Shown here: positions 39,963 through 44,382 of the stretch, one piece after another
How positions within the stretch are numbered: the stretch's first letter is position 1
How the letters are laid out: every line of letters starts with the position of its first letter
NCBI GenBank assembly: GCA_947644695.1
Contig: CANSAJ010000009.1
Span: 1-44,382, forward strand
Reading direction: 5' to 3'
Origin: an uncultured Bacillota bacterium
GTDB lineage: Bacteria; Bacillota_I; Bacilli_A; RF39; UBA660
Length of the DNA stretch: 44,382 bases
The notes under the pieces: generated by a model
Database searches by the model: none
What the model was told of the DNA's origin: nothing
Seen by the model: only the letters and a program-made list of their open reading frames with translations
Program-made: the position numbers and the translations under genes

Positions 39963-40733
39963 ATGAGTAACATTGGAAAAACTTTATGTATATACTCTCC
40001 AAAAGGTGGAGTAGGTAAATCAATATTATCACTAAACTTAGCTGGTATAGCATCTAAAATGAACTATAAAGTACTATTATTAGATTTTGCAGTACATACT
40101 GGCGTTTTAAACATGATAATAAATGAAGAAATAAAAAAAACACTTTATCATTTAACAGACGATATGGTTAATAATCGTTTTAAAAAAATAGGTGATTATG
40201 TATACAAATACACAGATTCTATTGATGTTTTATCAGCACCAAAAGATCCAAGACAAGGTAACAAAATAAGTAGCCGCTATTTAAGTATGATAATAGAAAA
40301 AGTTAGAAATAATTATGATGTAATTATAATAGACACAGGTGCTAAAATGGATGAAATAAATATTGTAACATTAGATTCAAGTGACTTAATACTATTTGTA
40401 ATAGATAATGATATGTATACATTAAAAAACACACGAAACATACTTAATATATTTAATGATTGTAACATAACAAACTATAAAGTATTACTAAATAACTCAA
40501 TTGATTTTAAAACACCATATTTTAGCATAATGGATATGAAAAAAATAATCGGAGCAAACATAGACTACACTCTTAGTAAAGATTTATTTATGAAAGACTT
40601 AACATCTTACTTATATGAATGCAAAATACCATCACTATTAGATGGATTTGATAAAAAATATAAAGAAGATGAATCTAATATGAGAATAATAATAACAGAT
40701 TTAAAAAGGGGTGAAGTAAATGAAAAAAACTAG
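39963..40733 (+). CDS. tadZ: TadZ/CpaE-like MinD-family ATPase
   Basis: 256 residues. The deviant Walker A SPKGGVGKSILSLNLA opens the protein, with LLLDFAVHTGVLN and VIIIDTGAKMDE as switch and Walker B-like segments. The receiver-like N-terminal domain of many CpaE proteins is missing. In Tad systems TadZ positions the pilus machine at the cell pole. GAAGG lies upstream of ATG 39963; it overlaps cpaF by 14 bases. Confidence 0.87.
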   Translation: MSNIGKTLCIYSPKGGVGKSILSLNLAGIASKMNYKVLLLDFAVHTGVLNMIINEEIKKTLYHLTDDMVNNRFKKIGDYVYKYTDSIDVLSAPKDPRQGNKISSRYLSMIIEKVRNNYDVIIIDTGAKMDEINIVTLDSSDLILFVIDNDMYTLKNTRNILNIFNDCNITNYKVLLNNSIDFKTPYFSIMDMKKIIGANIDYTLSKDLFMKDLTSYLYECKIPSLLDGFDKKYKEDESNMRIIITDLKRGEVNEKN

Positions 40734-42081
40734 TTTAGTAGATGCTTTTGAAGTAACAAAAACACACAGAAGTGTAATCCCCTTAACAGATTATGAAATA
40801 TTTCAAGATAAAGAATTATTAGACGAACTTAGAACTAAAATAATAGAAAACTTAATAGATACAGAAATTCCAGAATCAGCAAGTCTTAATGAATACATAA
40901 ATGCTGAAATAGATAGAAGTATAGAAGGATATGACTTAACAAATTTAGAAAGAAGTCATATATATAATTTAATAGACAATGAAATAAATGGATATGGACC
41001 TTTAACAGAATTATTACAAGATAAAAACATAACAGAAATAATGGTAAACGGTCCAGATGAAATATATATAGAAATAGATGGTCAATTAATAAAAGATGAA
41101 AGTGTTTCATTCATAAATGATGAACATATAATAAGAACAATACAAAGAATGATCCAACCTCTTGGAAGAACAATAGATGCATCTAGTCCAATGGTTGACT
41201 CTAGACTAAAAGATGGTTCTCGTATAAATGCAGTAATCCCACCACTTAGTTTAAAAGGTCCAGTAATAACTATAAGAAAGTTTAAAGAAAGTGTTGGAAC
41301 AATAGACGATCTTTTAAGAATGGGTACTATGACCCCATATATGGCTAGATTTCTTGAAGCTTGTGTATTAGGAAGACTAAACATGATAATATGCGGAGGA
41401 ACTGGCTCAGGAAAAACAACTCTTTTAAATATATTAAGTAGCTTTATAAGTGGAAGAGAAAGAATAGTAACCATTGAAGATGCGGCAGAACTAAGACTTA
41501 TGCAAGAACATGTAATCCCACTAGAAACAAGAGTAATGAATTATGACAGAGATGGAGAAGTAACTATCAGAGATTTAGTAATCAATGCTCTTCGTATGAG
41601 ACCAGACAGAATTATAGTAGGAGAGTGTCGTGGAAAAGAAGCATTTGATATGTTACAAGCGATGAACACAGGACATGATGGATCTTTAACAACACTACAC
41701 GCCAATGGATCGGTAGACGCATTAAATAGATTAGAAACAATGGTACTAATGAGTGGATTAGATATCCCAATAAAAGCAATACGTGAATATATATTTAATG
41801 CAATAGATCTAGTTGTAAACATTGAGAGACTAAATGATGGTAGAAGAAAAGTAGTAAGTATAAGTGAACTAGTTGGAGTAAAAGATGGTTCAATAATACT
41901 AAAAGACATATTTGCATTTAAACAAGAAGGAGTTACTGAAAAAGGTACTGTTAATGGAGAATTTATAAGATATGATTTTACACCTAAAATCCTTACTAAA
42001 CTAAAACAAAAAGGAATAGTGGATATAGATTATATCTTTGAAAATCCAGGAGGTAAAAATGAAACAAGGCGTAATAATTGA
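40720..42081 (+). CDS. tadA: Tad pilus secretion ATPase CpaF/TadA
   Basis: 453 residues. NEINGYGPLTELLQDKNITE and IMVNGPDEIYIEIDGQL form the N-terminal domain. The RecA-like domain has ICGGTGSGKTTLLN (Walker A), IVTIEDAAELRLMQEHVIPL, MRPDRIIVGECRGKEA (Walker B) and DGSLTTLHANG (His box). It is a GspE/VirB11-family hexameric ATPase that powers pilus assembly at the inner face of the membrane. GGGGTGA precedes ATG 40720. Confidence 0.95.
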   Translation: MKKTSLVDAFEVTKTHRSVIPLTDYEIFQDKELLDELRTKIIENLIDTEIPESASLNEYINAEIDRSIEGYDLTNLERSHIYNLIDNEINGYGPLTELLQDKNITEIMVNGPDEIYIEIDGQLIKDESVSFINDEHIIRTIQRMIQPLGRTIDASSPMVDSRLKDGSRINAVIPPLSLKGPVITIRKFKESVGTIDDLLRMGTMTPYMARFLEACVLGRLNMIICGGTGSGKTTLLNILSSFISGRERIVTIEDAAELRLMQEHVIPLETRVMNYDRDGEVTIRDLVINALRMRPDRIIVGECRGKEAFDMLQAMNTGHDGSLTTLHANGSVDALNRLETMVLMSGLDIPIKAIREYIFNAIDLVVNIERLNDGRRKVVSISELVGVKDGSIILKDIFAFKQEGVTEKGTVNGEFIRYDFTPKILTKLKQKGIVDIDYIFENPGGKNETRRNN

Positions 42082-43069
42082 ACTCTTAGTAATACAAATT
42101 ATAATAATCCTCCTATTAATTCTTTTACTAATATATGTAATAAAAGTTAGACACAACATAGCACTAGAAAAAAAATTTAGTAAATACACTATCGGAAGAC
42201 TTGAAAATCATGAAATTTCTATATTTGATAAAATAAATAAATTTATAAGTAACATAATTAAAACAGTATCGAACTTAATAAAAAAATCTGAAATATTATC
42301 AAAATATGGTTTATCTTATGAAAAACATATATCTTATGATGAACTTGAACATAAAAGTGGTATAGATTATATAAGTACTAAAATTCTATTAGGATTAATA
42401 ACTTTAATTTTATACCTTATTACAATGATGTTTCAATATAGCCACGTGACTTTATTAGGACTACTTATGAGTTATTTAGTTGGATTCTTTATAGTTGATT
42501 TATACGTACAAATAGAATTTAGAAAGAAAAGAAAACAAATAAGCGAAGATTTATTAAAAGCTATTATAATAATGAATAACTCATTTAAAAGTGGTATGAG
42601 TATAATGCAAGCAATTGAAATTGTAAAAAATGAGCTAACCGGGGCAATAGGTGATGAATTTAAAAAAATATATTTAGATATGTCTTATGGTCTTACAATA
42701 GAAACTGTATTTGATAGATTCTATAAAAGAGTTCGTCTAGATGATGCAAAATTTATAAGCACTAGTTTAACATTATTAAATAAAACAGGAGGAAACATAG
42801 TAAAAGTATTTAAAAGTATAGAAAGAGAATTCTTTGACAAGAAGAAACTAAATGATGAATTAAAAATGGCAACGGCATCAAGTATGTTTGTATATAAATT
42901 ACTTTTAGTAATACCATTTATAGTATGCTTTTTAATATTTATATTAAATCCAAGCTACTTTAATCCTTTATTTAAAACACAAATAGGTTTACTGGTAATT
43001 TCATTAATATTACTTCTATATATTATGTATGCTATAATTATTAAAAGAATAATGAGGATTGATATATGA
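42059..43069 (+). CDS. tadB: Tad pilus membrane platform protein TadB
   Basis: 336 residues: a membrane segment at the N-terminus (~5-28), two near ~110-150, a cytoplasmic T2SF/GspF domain (KAIIIMNNSFKSGMSIMQAI, SLTLLNKTGGNIVKVFKSIE) and two C-terminal membrane segments. ATG 42059 follows AGGAGG by 5 bases and overlaps cpaF by 23 bases; an upstream TTG 42038 is rejected. It ends in ATGATGA, sharing its stop with the tadC start. Confidence 0.9.
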   Translation: MKQGVIIELLVIQIIIILLLILLLIYVIKVRHNIALEKKFSKYTIGRLENHEISIFDKINKFISNIIKTVSNLIKKSEILSKYGLSYEKHISYDELEHKSGIDYISTKILLGLITLILYLITMMFQYSHVTLLGLLMSYLVGFFIVDLYVQIEFRKKRKQISEDLLKAIIIMNNSFKSGMSIMQAIEIVKNELTGAIGDEFKKIYLDMSYGLTIETVFDRFYKRVRLDDAKFISTSLTLLNKTGGNIVKVFKSIEREFFDKKKLNDELKMATASSMFVYKLLLVIPFIVCFLIFILNPSYFNPLFKTQIGLLVISLILLLYIMYAIIIKRIMRIDI

Positions 43070-43761
43070 TGAACAATAGATTTATAGAAAAAATTTATAC
43101 TAAAAAAAGTATAAACAGAATAAAAAAGAAAACTACCTTATTAGGCATATATAATAAAATAGATCCAATAGATTTTATGAATGCTAGATTAATAATAAGT
43201 TTATTGATATTCTTTATAACTTTTTTAGTTTCTTCTTATGCATATATATTAAGTCCAGTTTTAACTATCGCATTTTATATTGGAGTAGAATATATAGTAC
43301 TAGATATGAGAATAAAAAAACGTAGCTCAAAATTAGATTATGAAGCACTATTTTTCTTTGAAGTTTTAACACTATCATTAGAAACTGGAAGAAATTTAAA
43401 AGGTGCTTTAGATCTAACTGTAAGAAACATTGATAGTGAACTAAGTGCCGAATTTGCCTCTATGCTAGAAACAATTGATTATGGTAAAACATTAACAGAA
43501 GCATTAAATGATATGAAAAAAAGAATACCAAGCGACACAATAAATAATGTTATTCTAAATATAACACATTCTAATGTATTTGGTAATGAAGTAGTTGAAA
43601 CTCTTTACAATCAAGTAGATTACTTAAGAGATAAAAAACTATTTGAAGCAAAAGCCCAAATTGCCAAAATGCCAATAAAGATAAGTGTAGTATCTGTAGT
43701 ATTCTTTATTCCAATAATTTTACTTTTAATTTTAACCCCAGTTTTATTAGAACTAATTTAG
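43066..43761 (+). CDS. tadC: Tad pilus membrane platform protein TadC
   Basis: 231 residues: two membrane segments (~45-85), a GspF domain (FFEVLTLSLETGRNLKGALD, IPSDTINNVILNITHSNVFG) and a C-terminal membrane segment. It partners TadB. The last codons run directly into the promoter of the second toxin-antitoxin-like locus. No prepilin peptidase (TadV) gene is visible in the window. Confidence 0.88.
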   Translation: MMNNRFIEKIYTKKSINRIKKKTTLLGIYNKIDPIDFMNARLIISLLIFFITFLVSSYAYILSPVLTIAFYIGVEYIVLDMRIKKRSSKLDYEALFFFEVLTLSLETGRNLKGALDLTVRNIDSELSAEFASMLETIDYGKTLTEALNDMKKRIPSDTINNVILNITHSNVFGNEVVETLYNQVDYLRDKKLFEAKAQIAKMPIKISVVSVVFFIPIILLLILTPVLLELI

Positions 43762-43770
43762 TTAAAATCA

Positions 43771-43799
43771 TTGAATAAAATAATATAATTTGATAAAAT
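43771..43799 (+). promoter_or_regulatory. Promoter of antitoxin-like RNA 2
   Basis: TTGAAT (43771-43776), 17-base spacer, TAAAAT (43794-43799); start expected near 43806, one base before hairpin H1, as in locus 1. Confidence 0.75.
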
Positions 43800-43805
43800 G
43801 TACTT

Positions 43806-43913
43806 AATGAAGGAAACTTCATAAAATAAAAAGGAAGCATTTAGCATTGCTGAATGCCTACCCAATTTTAGTGGTAGACATTAGTCCATATAAAGGGCTG
43901 ATGTCATTTTTTT
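43806..43913 (+). ncRNA. Four-hairpin small RNA 2, candidate antitoxin RNA
   Basis: Paralogue of the RNA at 8513-8602 with the same order of stems. H1 is ATGAAG-GAAA-CTTCAT (43807-43822). H2 is GCATTTAG-CATTG-CTGAATGC (43837-43857). H3 is CTACC/GGTAG (43858-43877). H4 is an 11-bp terminator stem GACATTAGTCC / GGGCTGATGTC (43877-43905), then A and seven T. Stem bases differ from copy 1 while pairing is kept, with GNRA loops in both H1. GGTAGACAT (43873-43881) is exactly complementary to the toxin mRNA leader. Confidence 0.7.
43823..43857 (-). terminator. Minus-strand terminator of toxin mRNA 2
   Basis: The H2 stem read on the minus strand is followed by TTCCTTTTTATTTT, as in locus 1. Confidence 0.5.
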
Positions 43914-43996
43914 AATATCAACATCAATATGATGCAGAGTATCAAAATTTCACAAATGCGTTTTAAAACACACAGAATAAACTTCTTTAAGTTCAA
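43904..43996 (-). CDS. Small hydrophobic peptide 2, candidate type I toxin
   Basis: 30 residues: MNLKKFILCVLKRICEIL, a hydrophobic stretch ILCIILMLIL, then KK. The start is TTG 43996, 10 bases after a strong SD AGGAGG (44012-44007); an in-frame TAG lies just upstream, so no earlier start exists. The TGA stop (43906-43904) touches the end of the sRNA terminator stem. It aligns without gaps to the peptide at 8587-8685 (F, I, L, V, I, C, I, L, L, I, I, L, I, L, K conserved). Confidence 0.65.
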   Translation of the reverse strand: MNLKKFILCVLKRICEILILCIILMLILKK

Positions 43997-44086
43997 AACC
44001 TACTCACCTCCTCATCAAGTTATTTTCATGATGTATTAATTGGTTGTGATAGGTAGACATCCAGTTACTAAACTGCTCCTAAATAA

Positions 44087-44115
44087 AGACTAACATAGTT
44101 TAAGATGTTTGTCTA
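44087..44115 (-). promoter_or_regulatory. Probable promoter of toxin mRNA 2
   Basis: Minus strand TAGACA (44115-44110), 17-base spacer with TG, then TAGTCT (44092-44087). The -10 is poor, but the distance from the -35 to the conserved TTAGG is 27 bases, exactly as in locus 1. Confidence 0.4.
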
Positions 44116-44140
44116 TAAAAATATGTACCTAAATAAAATA

Positions 44141-44157
44141 CTGAAAATTGAATTTTG
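44141..44157 (+). repeat. Short relative of the repeat flanking locus 1
   Basis: CTGAAAATTGAATTTTG resembles the left (CTGAAAATTGAGC) and right (TTGAATTTTG) parts of the 8397-8450 / 8801-8850 repeats, as if the middle were deleted. It sits at the same side of the toxin promoter. Confidence 0.35.
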
Positions 44158-44232
44158 TTCTCCCAATTTTAATTATTGTATAAATCTTCTAATCAGTAAC
44201 ATACTAGTATTATCTGAAATAATAAAAAGTTA

Positions 44233-44261
44233 TTGACAGTAGTAATATAAAATAATAAAAT
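44233..44261 (+). promoter_or_regulatory. Promoter of the small G-tract peptide gene
   Basis: Perfect TTGACA (44233-44238), 17-base spacer, TAAAAT (44256-44261). Confidence 0.75.
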
Positions 44262-44296
44262 GTAAGTGTAGATAATAAAAGGAGACGCGCGTTACT

Positions 44297-44356
44297 ATGA
44301 AGAAACTAATCTCTCTTGATTTGATAGATAAAAAAATCGGGGGGGGTTACTACTAA
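44297..44356 (+). CDS. Tiny peptide gene with a run of eight G (possible phase-variable GG peptide)
   Basis: 19 codons: MKKLISLDLIDKKIGGGYY, with AAAGGAG 13 bases upstream and a strong promoter. GGGGGGGG at 44339-44346 encodes the Gly run just before the end, extraordinary in such A+T-rich DNA. One extra G would shift the frame and read on past the window end (GGGLLLNPSSFFHV); one fewer would stop after ~22 codons. It may be a peptide precursor, a leader peptide, or the start of a phase-variable gene; the window ends 26 bases after the stop. Confidence 0.5.
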   Translation: MKKLISLDLIDKKIGGGYY

Positions 44357-44382
44357 ACCCTTCTAGTTTTTTTCATGTAAAC

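Overview
The window comes from a strongly A+T-rich Gram-positive bacterium, most likely an uncultured gut-type member of the Bacillota (class Bacilli or a close neighbour). The evidence is the gene order. It has rpsO-pnp, a spoIVA ... hup neighbourhood, dnaD-nth, and recU overlapping a class A penicillin-binding protein. It also has four endospore genes (spoIVA, spoIIIAH-like, gerE-like, gerM), AT-rich sigma-A promoters (TTGACA/17/TAAAAT type), SD-led starts and mainly TAA stops. TGA is used as a stop in several genes, so the standard bacterial code fits. The exact lineage cannot be fixed by reading alone.

Layout. 1-1.7 kb: 3' end of a surface protein whose C-terminus looks like the variable region of a diversity-generating retroelement (DGR) target, followed by a MutS-domain-I-like gene of the kind reported beside DGRs. 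No reverse transcriptase is present in the window. 1.8-4.5 kb: rpmG, efp, then spoIIIAH-like, gerE-like and gerM, with a tRNA-Arg. 4.6-8.4 kb: an ATP-grasp ligase, then a peptidase-containing ABC exporter overlapping two double-glycine-leader peptides that both carry GxxxG motifs, which looks like a two-peptide bacteriocin. 8.4-8.9 kb: a type I toxin-antitoxin-like locus. 9-21.5 kb: housekeeping genes and spoIVA, tRNA-Glu and tRNA-Ile. 21.9-31.7 kb: hemW, a heterodimeric ABC exporter, two degenerate coding remnants, small unknown and zinc-ribbon genes, a PfkB kinase, Smr and a pseudopilin. 31.9-36.7 kb: two fused ATPase-permease (MacB/FtsX-like) proteins and a tRNA-Ser. 37.2-43.8 kb: a J-domain protein, DUF192 and a complete-looking Tad pilus operon (Flp, pseudopilin, TadE, TadG-like, TadZ, CpaF/TadA, TadB, TadC). 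43.8-44.4 kb: a second copy of the toxin-antitoxin-like locus and a tiny peptide gene with a run of eight G.

The most interesting item is the pair of paralogous loci at about 8.48-8.80 kb and 43.77-44.12 kb. Each has a plus-strand promoter driving a ~90-108 nt RNA with four hairpins; the first has a GNRA loop and the last is a terminator. Facing it on the minus strand is a 30-32 residue hydrophobic peptide gene with its own SD and promoter, ending inside the RNA's terminator hairpin. The two RNAs differ in sequence but keep the fold. Both also keep a short stretch complementary to the toxin mRNA 5' leader, in which the two partners have changed together. The architecture is that of par-fst-like type I toxin-antitoxin systems, but I do not recognise the peptide family.

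How parts work together: the sporulation genes imply an endospore programme (SpoIIIAH and GerM belong to the SpoIIIA-SpoIIQ feeding-tube complex, SpoIVA is the coat foundation). The surface and pilus genes (DGR-like target, pseudopilins, Tad operon) suggest adhesion. The bacteriocin cassette and multidrug/antimicrobial-type ABC transporters suggest life in a competitive community.
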